64,000 nt of DNA from Aquimarina sp. Aq107 (GCF_943733665.1 NZ_OX030782.1:1260001-1324000), one strand, 5' to 3'; positions 18,603 to 28,641 are shown, numbered from the stretch's first letter. The notes: generated by a model not told the origin, from the sequence alone. Translations and numbers: made by a program.

Positions 18603-19295
18603 ATGACATTTTTAACAGTAATTAACCTATTTGAACTTTTAGCGGCTACAATAGGAACAATTTATATCACAAAGTATCGAGAAGACAGAATTACTCGATA
18701 CTTTGTGTATTTTTTATGGTTTACTGTGTTGTTTGACACCTTCTTCGGCTGGTTTCCTTCACTTATTATAAATAATGAACAACTTTGCTTTCTAGAAGAA
18801 ACTTTTTTGTATGATAACCACTGGGCTTACAACTCCTATGATATAATAAGTTTTTCTTTTTATCTTTTTTTCTTTTTAAATTTTATAGAATCTGCAAGAG
18901 TAAAAAAGATAGGGTTTTTCTTGATATTGTTTTTTATTATTACTTCGTTGTTGAATTTAATCTTTTCAGGTGTTTTCTTTAAATCTCCTGCATTGTATAG
19001 CTTGATACTGGGTACATTATTATTGTTAATTTTCATTGTTTATTTTTATTTTCAAGTATTGCAAAGTGATAAGATTCTTGATTTTTATAAAGTATTAGTA
19101 TTTTATATATCCGTAGGAGCATTAGTATTTCATATATTGGTTAATCCTATTTTTATTTATGGAGAGTATTATAGTGAAGAGAGTCCAAACTTTCATGAAA
19201 TCTATAGGTCGATATTAACTTTCGCCAATATTTTTATGTATACTTGTTATGTTATTGGTTTTATAATATGCTACAAGAAGAACAAATCTTATTAA
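18603..19295 (+). CDS. Seven-transmembrane protein, possible sensor module
   Basis: A 230-residue, very hydrophobic protein with about seven predicted membrane segments and almost no soluble loops. It has no kinase or transporter motifs. It overlaps the following histidine kinase gene by 28 bases (using the kinase ATG at 19268) and follows the small protein at 18195 by 6 bases. The coupling suggests that it supplies the input for the kinase, which itself has only one membrane segment. The exact ligand and topology cannot be read from sequence. Confidence 0.72.
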   Translation: MTFLTVINLFELLAATIGTIYITKYREDRITRYFVYFLWFTVLFDTFFGWFPSLIINNEQLCFLEETFLYDNHWAYNSYDIISFSFYLFFFLNFIESARVKKIGFFLILFFIITSLLNLIFSGVFFKSPALYSLILGTLLLLIFIVYFYFQVLQSDKILDFYKVLVFYISVGALVFHILVNPIFIYGEYYSEESPNFHEIYRSILTFANIFMYTCYVIGFIICYKKNKSY

Positions 19296-20056
19296 TTGTT
19301 TATTTTACTGTTATCATTTTGTTTTTTGTGGTATTCGGTATTATGTTCTTTGTTGCTTTCCAACGACGGAAAAACAAACTACTTCTGGAGAAATTTAAAG
19401 TAAAACAACGATTTGAGGAGGAACTACAAAACTCCAAATTAGAAATCCAAGAACAAACACTGAAAAATGTAAGTTGGGAGTTACACGATAATATTGGTCA
19501 GTTGTTATCTACTGCTGTTATGCAGATCAATATCCTAAGCTCTAATCTAGAGCCTAAAATCAAAGAATCTGTGCAAGATATAAGAGGTTTGGTAGGAGAT
19601 AGTCTACAAGAAATAAGAAACCTATCAAAAACCTTAAATCATGAGGTTATCCAGAATATAGGGTTAGAAAAATCCATCCAAGTAGAATTAGACAGATTCA
19701 AAAAACTGAATTTTTTAACTCCCGAGTTAATTGTAGATGGAGAAGAAGTGCTTATCAATCCTAAAGATGAAATCATTATATATCGTATTGTTCAGGAATT
19801 TTTCTCTAACACTATTAAGCATGCAGAAGCATTACATCTACTAGTAAAATTAAATTATACTCCTCAGGATTTGACCATTGTTATAAAAGATGACGGTGTA
19901 GGATATGATATGGAATCAGTGCAAGCCAACTCTGGATTATTAAATATGAAAAGTAGGGCGTCTCTTGTTAATGCAAGTTTAGATTGTTTTTCTGAGCCCG
20001 GTAAAGGAGTATTGCTTACCTTGCGATATCCATTTAAAGAAGAGGACAAAGTTTAA
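19268..20056 (+). CDS. Sensor histidine kinase, HisKA_3 (NarX/LiaS-like) type
   Basis: I chose ATG 19268 rather than the in-frame TTG at 19244, giving 262 residues. There is one N-terminal membrane segment (about residues 7-28), a coiled-coil linker, then the HisKA_3 phosphorylation motif ELHDNIGQLL with His73. The HATPase domain follows, with an N-box (EFFSNTIKHAEA) and a G-box (DDGVGYDM). The NarL-type regulator gene begins 16 bases downstream, so the pair forms a two-component system. It overlaps the 7-TM gene, which probably provides sensing. Confidence 0.9.
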   Translation: MLQEEQILLIVYFTVIILFFVVFGIMFFVAFQRRKNKLLLEKFKVKQRFEEELQNSKLEIQEQTLKNVSWELHDNIGQLLSTAVMQINILSSNLEPKIKESVQDIRGLVGDSLQEIRNLSKTLNHEVIQNIGLEKSIQVELDRFKKLNFLTPELIVDGEEVLINPKDEIIIYRIVQEFFSNTIKHAEALHLLVKLNYTPQDLTIVIKDDGVGYDMESVQANSGLLNMKSRASLVNASLDCFSEPGKGVLLTLRYPFKEEDKV

Positions 20057-20072
20057 TAAAACTTAAACGGAA

Positions 20073-20729
20073 ATGAAGAAAAAAACGGTAGTTATTGTAG
20101 ATGATCATCTTCTATTTGCACAATCTCTAGAAAGCCTTATTACTAATCTAGAAGGGTATGAGGTGTTAGCTATTTTAAAAAACGGAAAAGAACTAACACA
20201 ATATTATCTACATAAAAGAAAGAAACCCGAATTGATATTACTAGATGTAAAAATGCCAGTTATGGATGGTATCCAGACGATGCAATGGTTAAAAGAAAAT
20301 CAACCAGAGCAGAAGGTGTTAGCATTGACGATGGAAGATGATGAGGAGACTATTATAAAAATGCTAAGAGCAGGAGCGAGAGGGTATTTATTAAAAGATA
20401 TTCATCCTGAGAACTTCGAGTTTGCTATGAAAATGGTCATAGAGCAAGGGTTTTATTATTCCAGTAAAATAGAAACGGCGTTAAAATACTCTGAAAAAAC
20501 GGATGCAGATATTGGTCAAAATCTAGCAGATAAGTTAACTGATAGAGAGTGGACTTTTTTAAAGTATGCATGCTCAGAATTAACATATAAAAGCATTGCT
20601 GGCGAAATGAACCTTAGTCCTAAAACAATTGAAAATTATAGGGAATCGGTATTTAAAAAACTTCAAGTTAAGACTCGAGTTGGTTTGGTTATATATTGTA
20701 TGAAAAATAATTTATTTAAGTTGGATTAA
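20073..20729 (+). CDS. NarL/LuxR-family response regulator
   Basis: This 218-residue protein has a receiver domain with the acidic pair Asp10/Asp11, phospho-acceptor Asp58 in LILLDVKMP, and Lys in YLLKDIHPE. A C-terminal LuxR-type helix-turn-helix follows (SIAGEMNLSPKTIENYRESV). It pairs with the kinase immediately upstream. Its targets are unknown; the ilv operon lies downstream but has its own attenuation control, so a regulatory link is not implied. Confidence 0.92.
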   Translation: MKKKTVVIVDDHLLFAQSLESLITNLEGYEVLAILKNGKELTQYYLHKRKKPELILLDVKMPVMDGIQTMQWLKENQPEQKVLALTMEDDEETIIKMLRAGARGYLLKDIHPENFEFAMKMVIEQGFYYSSKIETALKYSEKTDADIGQNLADKLTDREWTFLKYACSELTYKSIAGEMNLSPKTIENYRESVFKKLQVKTRVGLVIYCMKNNLFKLD

Positions 20730-20751
20730 TATCTTCGTTTATTAAATACAA

Positions 20752-20784
20752 TTTGTTTTTCAAAAATATATTTCGTTATATTTA
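20752..20784 (+). promoter_or_regulatory. Candidate Bacteroidetes-type promoter of the ilv operon
   Basis: TTTG at 20752-20755 is followed, after 21 bases, by TATATTTA at 20777-20784, close to the Bacteroidetes TTTG / TAnnTTTG consensus. It would place the transcription start within a few bases of the first leader-peptide ATG. Judged by eye only. Confidence 0.45.
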
Positions 20785-20792
20785 CGGCATAA

Positions 20793-20858
20793 ATGAAAAA
20801 GAACAACACTAATATTATTAATATCATTATCAACGTCGTGATTATTTCACTGCGATGA
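20793..20858 (+). CDS. ilv attenuator leader peptide 1
   Basis: A 21-codon frame (ATG to TGA) containing seven Ile and two Val codons, mostly clustered as INIIINVVII. Such a run of the amino acids made by the downstream genes is diagnostic of a transcription-attenuation leader. Directly after the stop, AGAAGGG (20858-20864) can pair with CCCTTCT (20893-20899) of the following terminator. Ribosome stalling on Ile/Val codons would then favour an antiterminator. There is no obvious Shine-Dalgarno, as is usual in this phylum. Confidence 0.85.
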   Translation: MKKNNTNIINIIINVVIISLR

Positions 20859-20886
20859 GAAGGGTATTTGTAATTTACAATATATT

Positions 20887-20921
20887 AAAAATCCCTTCTT
20901 AATTAAGAAGGGATTTTTTTT
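20887..20921 (+). terminator. ilv attenuator 1 (intrinsic terminator)
   Basis: AAATCCCTTCTT and AAGAAGGGATTT form a 12-bp stem around a short AATT loop, followed by a run of T. It lies 28 bases after leader peptide 1 and competes with the upstream AGAAGGG segment. Confidence 0.9.
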
Positions 20922-20936
20922 GAACCATATTTAAAA

Positions 20937-21008
20937 ATGAAAATACAAATACAAAATATCATTATTGTCAATATTATTAGTATCGTGGTGATTATTTCAT
21001 CAGGATGA
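20937..21008 (+). CDS. ilv attenuator leader peptide 2
   Basis: A second, related 23-codon frame with ten Ile and three Val codons (core NIIIVNIISIVVII). It ends, like leader 1, in VVIIS plus a short tail. It begins 16 bases after the first terminator, without a visible promoter of its own. AGGGAT just after its stop (21010-21015) can pair with ATCCCT (21040-21045) in the second terminator. This repeats the same attenuation logic and suggests a tandem duplication of the control element. Confidence 0.83.
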   Translation: MKIQIQNIIIVNIISIVVIISSG

Positions 21009-21035
21009 TAGGGATATTGATCTTAAGTATTAAAC

Positions 21036-21070
21036 AAAAATCCCTTTCGTTTCTGGAAGGGATTTTTTTT
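21036..21070 (+). terminator. ilv attenuator 2 (intrinsic terminator)
   Basis: AAAAATCCCTT pairs with AAGGGATTTTT across an 11-13 base loop, followed by T residues. It is followed by about 250 AT-rich bases without a gene before ilvD, in which I see no further structure. Confidence 0.87.
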
Positions 21071-21317
21071 GCTAGAATCTATAATAAAATAAAAATTTAA
21101 CAAATAGTGATTGTAAATAAAATGAACATAAGTAACTGTAAATCAATTAATAAGATATGTTTAGTGGTGGTTGGATGTTGTAAGCTTATTGAATAAAATT
21201 CAACAGTTTAGTCATTACGAAATAATTTTATGCTAAGGTTTATTTGATTAAATATGAATTTGATAAAAAACCAGTTAAAATTTTAGATAATTATCAAAAA
21301 ATTCACATTCAAAAAGG

Positions 21318-22994
21318 ATGAGTATTAATAAATATAGTAAACAGGTAACACAGGACGATACACAACCAGCAGCACAAGCAATGCTTCATGCAATTGGTTT
21401 GACTGATGAAGATTTTAACAAGCCTCTAGTGGGGATTGCAAGTACAGGTTATGAAGGTAATCCTTGTAATATGCATCTTAATGATTTGGCAAAATTAGTA
21501 AAGCAAGGAACAAAAGAAGAAGATGTTGTTGGTCTTATATTCAATACGATTGGTGTTAGTGATGGTATTTCTATGGGAACTCCCGGAATGCGTTTTTCGT
21601 TACCTTCTAGAGATGTAATTGCTGATTCTATGGAGACAGTTGTTCAGGCAATGTCTTATGATGGTATGGTCACTGTAGTAGGATGTGATAAAAATATGCC
21701 AGGTGCGTTGATGGCTATGATTCGATTAAACCGACCATCAATTTTAGTGTATGGAGGAACTATAGCTTCTGGATGTCACGAAGGAAAGAAACTGGATATT
21801 GTTTCGGCGTTTGAAGCTTGGGGAGAGAAGGTAGCTGGAACTATGGAGAATAGTGAATATAAAAGCGTAATTAAAAAAGCCGTTCCCGGAGCAGGTGCCT
21901 GTGGAGGAATGTATACAGCAAATACAATGGCTTCTGCAATCGAAGCCTTAGGAATGTCTTTGCCTTATAATTCTTCAAATCCAGCAATTAGTAAAAATAA
22001 AGAAGAAGAAAGTATCGCGGCAGGACGTGCGATGCGAACTCTTTTAGAAAAAGATATTAAGCCATTAGATATTGTAACCAAAAGGTCATTAGAAAATGCG
22101 ATTCGTTTGGTAACTGTACTTGGAGGTTCTACGAATGCGGTATTACATTTTCTGGCAATAGCTAGGGCTGCAGATGTAGAGTTTACGTTAGCGGATTTTC
22201 AAAGAATAAGTGATGAAACTCCATTCTTAGCGGATTTAAAACCAAGTGGGAAATATTTGATGGAAGATGTGCATGAAGTAGGAGGTGTTCCTGCAGTACT
22301 TAAATATTTATTAAAGAAGGGGTTATTGCATGGAGATTGTCTAACAGTAACAGGAAAAACACTAGCCGAGAATTTATTAGATGTTCCAGATCTTACAGAG
22401 GGACAAGATGTAATAAAACCATTAGAAAATCCAATCAAACCAACAGGTCATTTAAGAATTATGTTTGGTAATCTAGCTGAAGATGGTTGTGTTGCTAAAA
22501 TTACAGGAAAAGAAGGACTTCGTTTTCAAGGGAAAGCAAAAGTCTTTAATAGTGAATATGATGCTAATGATGGTATAAGAGATGGATTAGTAGAAAAAGG
22601 TAATGTAGTCGTCATAAGGTACGAAGGTCCTAAAGGAGGTCCCGGAATGCCAGAAATGTTAAAACCTACAGCGGCAATTATGGGAGCGGGCCTTGGTAAA
22701 GATGTTGCATTAATTACTGACGGAAGATTCTCTGGCGGAACGCATGGATTTGTAGTAGGGCATATCACTCCAGAAGCACAAGAAGGAGGTTTGATTGCAT
22801 TAGTAGAAGATGGAGATGTTATTACAATCGATGCAGAAACAAATTCTATTACAGTTGCTATAGAAGAGGAAGAAATTAAAAGAAGAAAAGCTTCTTGGGT
22901 TCAACCACCATTGAAATTCAAAAAAGGAGTTTTGTATAAATATGCCAATACAGTTTCATCTGCATCACGAGGATGTGTTACAGATGAGTTCTAA
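21318..22994 (+). CDS. ilvD: Dihydroxy-acid dehydratase
   Basis: A 558-residue enzyme of the IlvD/Edd family that converts dihydroxy-acids to 2-keto acids in Ile and Val synthesis. Iron-sulfur cluster cysteines are in the expected places: Cys50 (EGNPCNMH), Cys123 ([10 protein letters not shown]) and Cys195 ([13 protein letters not shown]). Late motifs [19 protein letters not shown] and PGMPEML are present. It is the first structural gene after the two attenuators and is followed closely by ilvB, so it is controlled by them. Length is normal. Confidence 0.97.
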   Translation: MSINKYSKQVTQDDTQPAAQAMLHAIGLTDEDFNKPLVGIASTGYEGNPCNMHLNDLAKLVKQGTKEEDVVGLIFNTIGVSDGISMGTPGMRFSLPSRDVIADSMETVVQAMSYDGMVTVVGCDKNMPGALMAMIRLNRPSILVYGGTIASGCHEGKKLDIVSAFEAWGEKVAGTMENSEYKSVIKKAVPGAGACGGMYTANTMASAIEALGMSLPYNSSNPAISKNKEEESIAAGRAMRTLLEKDIKPLDIVTKRSLENAIRLVTVLGGSTNAVLHFLAIARAADVEFTLADFQRISDETPFLADLKPSGKYLMEDVHEVGGVPAVLKYLLKKGLLHGDCLTVTGKTLAENLLDVPDLTEGQDVIKPLENPIKPTGHLRIMFGNLAEDGCVAKITGKEGLRFQGKAKVFNSEYDANDGIRDGLVEKGNVVVIRYEGPKGGPGMPEMLKPTAAIMGAGLGKDVALITDGRFSGGTHGFVVGHITPEAQEGGLIALVEDGDVITIDAETNSITVAIEEEEIKRRKASWVQPPLKFKKGVLYKYANTVSSASRGCVTDEF

Positions 22995-23036
22995 AGAACG
23001 TTTCAGCTTGACTGAAATATAAAAATATATAGCGTA

Positions 23037-24770
23037 ATGGAAACACAAACGCAGACAATAGAAAAAGAAGCAAAAGAAACCACAGGTCATATGACAGGTG
23101 CAGAAGCAGTAATACATTGTTTACTTGCAGAAGGTGTGGATTTAATTTATGGATATCCTGGAGGAGCAATTATGCCAGTTTATGATGAGCTATATAAGTT
23201 TCAGGATAAACTTCATCACGTGCTTACCAGACATGAGCAAGGTGCTACTCATGCCGCTCAAGGATATGCTAGAACAAGTGGAAAAGTTGGAGTGGCGATA
23301 GCTACATCTGGTCCAGGAGCAACTAATTTTGTGACTGGTATAGCGGACGCTCAAATAGATTCTACACCGATGGTTTGTATCACTGGACAAGTGGGATCTC
23401 ATTTATTAGGATCTGATGCTTTTCAGGAAACGGATATTATAGGAATTTCTACGCCAATTACTAAATGGAATCATCAGGTTACTAAAGCTGAAGATATTCC
23501 TTCTGTGTTAGCCAAAGCATTTTATATTGCGCGCTCAGGTCGTCCAGGACCTGTTCTGATCGATATAACTAAAGACGCTCAGTTTGGTGAACTTGATTTT
23601 AAGTATCAAAAATGTAAAGGAGTACGAAGCTATAAACCGATTCCTGAAACGGATCCTGAAACATTAAAACAAGCTGCGGATTTAATTAATGAAGCAAAAA
23701 AACCGATGATTGTTTTTGGTCAAGGTGTAATTCTTGGTGAAGCAGAAGAGGAACTAAGAAGTTTTGTAGAAAAAACAGGTATTCCTGCTGCTTGGACAAT
23801 TTTAGGATTATCAGCATTACCAACTTCTCACGAATTAAATGTGGGTATGGTAGGGATGCATGGTAATTATGGGCCTAATAAGCTTACTAATGAATGTGAT
23901 TTGTTAATAGCTATAGGAATGCGTTTTGATGATCGTGTTACTGGTAATTTAGAGACCTATGCTAAACAGGCAAAGATTATTCATTTTGAAATAGATCCAG
24001 CAGAAGTTAACAAAAATGTAGAAGTAGATGTTGCTGTTATGGGTAATGTGAAGAATACGTTGTCTGATATTCTTGCTTTAGTAAAATCTAATACTCATAA
24101 AACTTGGTTACAAGAATTTAAAGACTTTGATACTATTGAATATGATAAAGTAATCAAAGAAGAATTATATCCTTCTAAGGATGGTCTTTCTATGGGAGAA
24201 GTACTTAGAGGAATTAATGAAGAAACTAAAGGAGATGCCGTGATCGTGTCTGATGTAGGACAGCATCAAATGATTGCTTGTCGATATGCAGAATTTGTGA
24301 GAACAAAAAGCAATGTAACTTCTGGAGGTTTAGGAACTATGGGATTTGCCTTGCCAGCAGCGATTGGAGCAAAAATGGGAGCTCCTGAACGAGAAGTTGT
24401 AGCTATCATAGGTGATGGCGGATATCAAATGACCATACAAGAATTGGGAACTATTTTTCAAACAAGGGTTCCAGTAAAGATTGTGGTATTAAATAATGAC
24501 TTTTTGGGAATGGTTCGTCAATGGCAACAATTGTTTTTTGACAAAAGATATGCTTCCACGGAAATGGTGAATCCAGATTTTGTAACCATTGCAAAAGGAT
24601 ATCATATTGACGCAAAAAGAGTTACGAAAAGAGAAGAGTTAGGAGATGCTATTAAAGAAATGATAACTTCAAAAGAACCTTACTTTTTAGAAGTATGTGT
24701 AGAAAAGGAAAATAATGTATTCCCGATGATACCAACAGGAGCATCGGTTTCAGATATAAGATTGAGTTAG
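23037..24770 (+). CDS. ilvB: Acetolactate synthase large subunit
   Basis: A 577-residue ThDP-dependent enzyme that makes acetolactate or acetohydroxybutyrate. It has the glutamate-containing RHEQGATHAAQGYAR, the FAD/pyruvate-region SGPGATNFVTGIADA, and the ThDP/Mg site GDGGYQMTIQEL with NND downstream. It follows ilvD by 42 bases and is separated from ilvN by 2 bases, consistent with stoichiometric expression of the two subunits. Confidence 0.97.
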   Translation: METQTQTIEKEAKETTGHMTGAEAVIHCLLAEGVDLIYGYPGGAIMPVYDELYKFQDKLHHVLTRHEQGATHAAQGYARTSGKVGVAIATSGPGATNFVTGIADAQIDSTPMVCITGQVGSHLLGSDAFQETDIIGISTPITKWNHQVTKAEDIPSVLAKAFYIARSGRPGPVLIDITKDAQFGELDFKYQKCKGVRSYKPIPETDPETLKQAADLINEAKKPMIVFGQGVILGEAEEELRSFVEKTGIPAAWTILGLSALPTSHELNVGMVGMHGNYGPNKLTNECDLLIAIGMRFDDRVTGNLETYAKQAKIIHFEIDPAEVNKNVEVDVAVMGNVKNTLSDILALVKSNTHKTWLQEFKDFDTIEYDKVIKEELYPSKDGLSMGEVLRGINEETKGDAVIVSDVGQHQMIACRYAEFVRTKSNVTSGGLGTMGFALPAAIGAKMGAPEREVVAIIGDGGYQMTIQELGTIFQTRVPVKIVVLNNDFLGMVRQWQQLFFDKRYASTEMVNPDFVTIAKGYHIDAKRVTKREELGDAIKEMITSKEPYFLEVCVEKENNVFPMIPTGASVSDIRLS

Positions 24771-24772
24771 TT

Positions 24773-25306
24773 ATGGAGAGAGAATGTTATACAATTTCAG
24801 TATACACTGAGAATAATATAGGATTGCTAAATAGGATATCTGCAATCTTCCTAAAGCGTCATATCAATTTAGATAGTATGACTGCTTCAGTTTCAGAAAT
24901 TAAAGATGTTTTTCGATTTACTATTGTTGTAAAAATAACAGAGGAGCAGGTTAAGAAGTTGGTAGGTCAGATAGAAAAGCAAATAGAAGTTATCAAGGCT
25001 TTTTATCATAAAGATGATGAAACAATATATCAAGAAACTGCGCTATTCAAGGTTGCTTCTAAATTGTTGTTTGAAGAACGACAAATACAGAATGTGATTA
25101 AAGAAAGTAATGCGAATATTGTAACTGTTACGCCAGAGTTTTTTGTATTAGAAAAAACAGGAAGGCGCAAGGAAGTAGAAGAGTTGTATGATAAGCTAGA
25201 GCCTTATGGGTTAATGCAATTTGTGCGTTCTGGTAGAATTGCCGTAACAAAAGAAAAGATGCATATATCTAAAATAATCGAAAGCTTTGGAATAGAAGTA
25301 GCTTGA
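24773..25306 (+). CDS. ilvN: Acetolactate synthase small (regulatory) subunit
   Basis: A 177-residue protein with an N-terminal ACT domain (YTISVYTENNIGLLNRISAI) and the C-terminal half typical of ALS small subunits. It activates the large subunit and gives feedback inhibition by valine. It starts 2 bases after ilvB. The symbol ilvH is equally used for this family. Confidence 0.95.
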   Translation: MERECYTISVYTENNIGLLNRISAIFLKRHINLDSMTASVSEIKDVFRFTIVVKITEEQVKKLVGQIEKQIEVIKAFYHKDDETIYQETALFKVASKLLFEERQIQNVIKESNANIVTVTPEFFVLEKTGRRKEVEELYDKLEPYGLMQFVRSGRIAVTKEKMHISKIIESFGIEVA

Positions 25307-25350
25307 TATTTACAAAAATACGAACAACTAGAAATCAAAATTAAATAGAT

Positions 25351-25366
25351 TTCCGCAAAAGCGGAA
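25351..25366 (+). other. Short hairpin between ilvN and ilvC
   Basis: TTCCGC AAAA GCGGAA is a perfect 6-bp stem with a four-base loop. There is no T-tract after it, so it is not a terminator. It may affect mRNA stability or be a small dispersed repeat; the sequence does not decide. Confidence 0.6.
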
Positions 25367-25387
25367 GTAACCACAAATTAGAAGGAA

Positions 25388-26863
25388 ATGGCAAATTATT
25401 TTAATACGCTATCATTAAGAGATCAATTAACACAATTAGGGAAATGTAGATTTATGGACTCTTCTGAGTTTACGGATGGAGTCAATGCATTAAAAGGGAA
25501 GAAAATAGTAATTGTAGGTTGTGGAGCACAAGGACTGAATCAAGGTCTTAATATGAGAGATTCTGGATTAGATATTTCATATACGCTTCGCGAAGCTGCT
25601 ATTAAAGAACAGAGACAATCTTATAAGAATGCTACAGATAATGGTTTTGCTGTAGGAACTTATGAAGAATTAGTTCCTAATGCAGATGTAGTAATTAATC
25701 TAACACCAGATAAACAACATACTCAGGTAGTAAATACTGTAATGCCATTAATGAAAAAAGGAGCGACATTGTCGTATTCTCATGGATTTAATATTGTAGA
25801 AGAAGGAATGCAAGTGCGTGATGATCTTACGGTTATTATGGTAGCGCCAAAAAGTCCGGGTTCTGAAGTTAGAGAAGAGTATAAAAGAGGTTTTGGAGTA
25901 CCAACATTAATAGCAGTACATCCTGAGAATGATCCGCAAGGTTTCGGATTATCGCAAGCAAAAGCCTATGCTGTAGGTACTGGTGGCGATAGAGCAGGTG
26001 TATTAGAATCTTCATTTGTAGCAGAAGTGAAATCTGATTTAATGGGAGAACAAACAATTCTTTGTGGCCTTTTACAGACCGGTTCTATACTTTGTTTTGA
26101 TAAGATGGTAGAAAAAGGAATAGATGCAAGATATGCTTCAAAATTAATTCAATATGGATGGGAAACTATTACTGAGGCATTAAAGTATGGTGGAATTACG
26201 AATATGATGGATAGATTGTCTAATCCTTCTAAGATAAAAGCATTTGAATTGTCCGAAGAATTAAAAGAAATAATGCGTCCATTGTTCCAAAAGCATATGG
26301 ACGATATTATAGGAGGGCATTTCTCTAAAACTATGATGGAAGATTGGGCAAATGATGATAAGAATCTATTGTCGTGGAGAGCGGCTACAGGAGAAACAGC
26401 TTTTGAAAAAACACCGGCAGGAGATGTAGAAATTTCTGAGCAAGAGTTTTATGATAATGGAGTATTAATGGTAGCTATGGTAAGAGCAGGAGTAGAGCTT
26501 GCTTTTGAAGCAATGACTTCTTCTGGTATTATTGAAGAATCTGCTTACTATGAATCTTTGCATGAAACACCGCTTATCGCAAATACAATCGCTCGTAAGA
26601 AATTATTCGAAATGAATAGAGTGATTTCTGATACAGCGGAATATGGTTGTTATTTATTTGATCATGCGTGTAAGCCTTTACTAGGAGACTTCATGAAGAA
26701 AATAGATATAGATGTAATCGGAAAAGCATTTGATCAAGATAAAAGTAACGGAGTAGATAATGCCAAGTTAATAGAGGTGAATGCTGCTTTAAGAAATCAT
26801 CCAATAGAAGTGGTAGGAGCTAGATTAAGAGCTTCTATGACGGCCATGAAACCAATAGTATAA
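25388..26863 (+). CDS. ilvC: Ketol-acid reductoisomerase, long (class II) form
   Basis: This 491-residue protein matches the long class II enzyme found in enterobacteria rather than the roughly 330-residue class I. The Rossmann motif is [19 protein letters not shown]. The duplicated knotted domain is recognisable, including [15 protein letters not shown] and the later [19 protein letters not shown]. It isomerises and reduces acetolactate-type substrates with NADPH. It lies 81 bases after ilvN, in the ilv operon. Confidence 0.96.
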   Translation: MANYFNTLSLRDQLTQLGKCRFMDSSEFTDGVNALKGKKIVIVGCGAQGLNQGLNMRDSGLDISYTLREAAIKEQRQSYKNATDNGFAVGTYEELVPNADVVINLTPDKQHTQVVNTVMPLMKKGATLSYSHGFNIVEEGMQVRDDLTVIMVAPKSPGSEVREEYKRGFGVPTLIAVHPENDPQGFGLSQAKAYAVGTGGDRAGVLESSFVAEVKSDLMGEQTILCGLLQTGSILCFDKMVEKGIDARYASKLIQYGWETITEALKYGGITNMMDRLSNPSKIKAFELSEELKEIMRPLFQKHMDDIIGGHFSKTMMEDWANDDKNLLSWRAATGETAFEKTPAGDVEISEQEFYDNGVLMVAMVRAGVELAFEAMTSSGIIEESAYYESLHETPLIANTIARKKLFEMNRVISDTAEYGCYLFDHACKPLLGDFMKKIDIDVIGKAFDQDKSNGVDNAKLIEVNAALRNHPIEVVGARLRASMTAMKPIV

Positions 26864-26964
26864 TAATTTATTTGTCTAGCTGGGTCTGTCGAAGTTTTTT
26901 GAGATGTGTATTGTGTAATCTTTGATGGACTCAGACTGGCAGATAAAATATGAGAATATAGAAA

Positions 26965-28230
26965 ATGAATACAGAAGTGACGACATATTTTCCTCAATTA
27001 GAAGACATCAAAAAAGCATCTTCTAATATTAAAGAGGTTGCTATGGTTACACCTCTGATGAATAGCATTCGGTATTCACGTAAATACGATGCTAATATTT
27101 TATTAAAAAGAGAGGATTTACAACGTGTTAGATCCTATAAAATAAGAGGCGCTTTTAACAAAATTAGTTCTTTAACTAAAGAACAGTTGACTAAAGGAGT
27201 TGTGTGTGCTAGCGCTGGAAACCACGCACAAGGTGTTGCGTTTGCATGCCATCATCTAGGAATACAAGGGACTATTTATATGCCATCTGTAACTCCTAAA
27301 CAAAAAGTAGAACAAACTCAAATGTTTGGCGGATCAAAGGTGAAAATTGTTTTGGAAGGTGATACTTTTGATGATGCATCAAAAGCAGCAAAGAATGCTT
27401 GTATTGCAGAAGGAAAAACGTTTGTTCATCCATTTGATGATCCTAAGACAATAGAAGGGCAAGGAACTATTGGTTTAGAAATATTTGATCAAGTGGATCA
27501 CCCTATTGATTATATATTCGTAGCTGTTGGTGGCGGTGGCCTCGCTTCCGGACTATGTGGTGCTATGAAGGCATTATCTCCTAAAACAAAAATTATTGGT
27601 GTGGAGCCGCAAGGAGCGGCTTCTATGTTAACTTCTATAAAGGAAAATAAGAACACCGAAATTTTTGATATTGATAAATTCATTGATGGAGCAGCCGTGC
27701 AAAAAGTCGGAGATCTTAACTTTGATATTTGTAAATCATATTTATCGGATATGATGACAGTTCCAGAGGGATTGGTATGTCAAACTATTTTAGACTTGTA
27801 TAATAGAGATGCCATTGTAGTAGAACCTGCGGGAGCATTAACTTTAGCCGCTTTGGAATTCTATAAGGAAAAAATAGTAGGAAAAAATGTAGTTTGTATT
27901 GTTAGCGGAAGTAATAATGATATTACTAGGACAGCAGAAATTAAAGAAAGAGCCTTATTGTATGCTGATTTAAAACATTATTTTATCGTTCGTTTCCCTC
28001 AAAGAGCTGGAGCCTTAAAACAATTCGTAGGAGAAGTTTTAGGACCAAACGATGATATCACCCACTTTGAATATTCAAAGAAGTCAAGTAGAGAAAATGG
28101 TCCAGCCGTTGTCGGTATAGAACTCAAAGATAAAAAAGATCTAGAGCCTTTAATTTCCAGAATGAAGCAATATAGTTTTTTTGGTGATTACCTAAATGAT
28201 AAACCAGACCTGTTTCAGTTTTTGGTATAA
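26965..28230 (+). CDS. ilvA: Threonine dehydratase, biosynthetic type
   Basis: A 421-residue PLP enzyme that deaminates threonine to 2-oxobutanoate, the entry to isoleucine. The PLP lysine is in RSYKIRGAFNKIS, the phosphate-binding SAGNHAQGVAFA follows, and the glycine-rich loop is VAVGGGGLASGL. A single C-terminal ACT-like region (about 330-421) is the probable isoleucine-sensing domain; the length fits the shorter single-ACT class. It is the last gene of the operon, 101 bases after ilvC. No leu genes follow in this window. Confidence 0.95.
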   Translation: MNTEVTTYFPQLEDIKKASSNIKEVAMVTPLMNSIRYSRKYDANILLKREDLQRVRSYKIRGAFNKISSLTKEQLTKGVVCASAGNHAQGVAFACHHLGIQGTIYMPSVTPKQKVEQTQMFGGSKVKIVLEGDTFDDASKAAKNACIAEGKTFVHPFDDPKTIEGQGTIGLEIFDQVDHPIDYIFVAVGGGGLASGLCGAMKALSPKTKIIGVEPQGAASMLTSIKENKNTEIFDIDKFIDGAAVQKVGDLNFDICKSYLSDMMTVPEGLVCQTILDLYNRDAIVVEPAGALTLAALEFYKEKIVGKNVVCIVSGSNNDITRTAEIKERALLYADLKHYFIVRFPQRAGALKQFVGEVLGPNDDITHFEYSKKSSRENGPAVVGIELKDKKDLEPLISRMKQYSFFGDYLNDKPDLFQFLV

Positions 28231-28254
28231 TGAATCCAATTTATTTAAATAGGA

Positions 28255-28641
28255 TTATTGTTCTAAAAGACCATCTGCAATCCAATCCTCTACAATATCA
28301 ATAGTAGCTTGCGGCATTCTTCCTCCATTATCTGAAGGAGGCATTACATTAAAAGCATTGTTTGTAGTGATAAAACTAAATAGATTTCTGTCATTTACTG
28401 CATTCACTACTTCCTGAAAAGTTTCTAGTGCCATTGGAGCAGAATTTTGTAACGGAGTTCCGTGACATTCTGTACAGTTGCTGTCAATAATTGCTTTTAC
28501 ATGACCAACATAAGTAGATGTCTGACCCGGAATTGGATCTGGATCTATAGGTACTTCTGGCTCTGTAGTGCCATCATCGCTACTACTGCAACTAAATAAT
28601 GTAAATGCGAGTAATGTAACTAATAGTATTGGGGATTTCAT
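28255..28641 (-). CDS. Small c-type cytochrome lipoprotein
   Basis: I take ATG 28641 as start in preference to an in-frame TTG 21 bases upstream, because it gives a clean lipoprotein signal (MKSPILLVTLLAFTLFSC). The result is 128 residues. After an acidic/Pro linker there is a heme c site CTECH (56-60) and a possible axial Met100 in NVMPP. It is probably a periplasm-facing, membrane-anchored electron carrier or a single-heme sensor. It is convergent with ilvA and appears to be a single gene. Confidence 0.85.
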   Translation of the reverse strand: MKSPILLVTLLAFTLFSCSSSDDGTTEPEVPIDPDPIPGQTSTYVGHVKAIIDSNCTECHGTPLQNSAPMALETFQEVVNAVNDRNLFSFITTNNAFNVMPPSDNGGRMPQATIDIVEDWIADGLLEQ

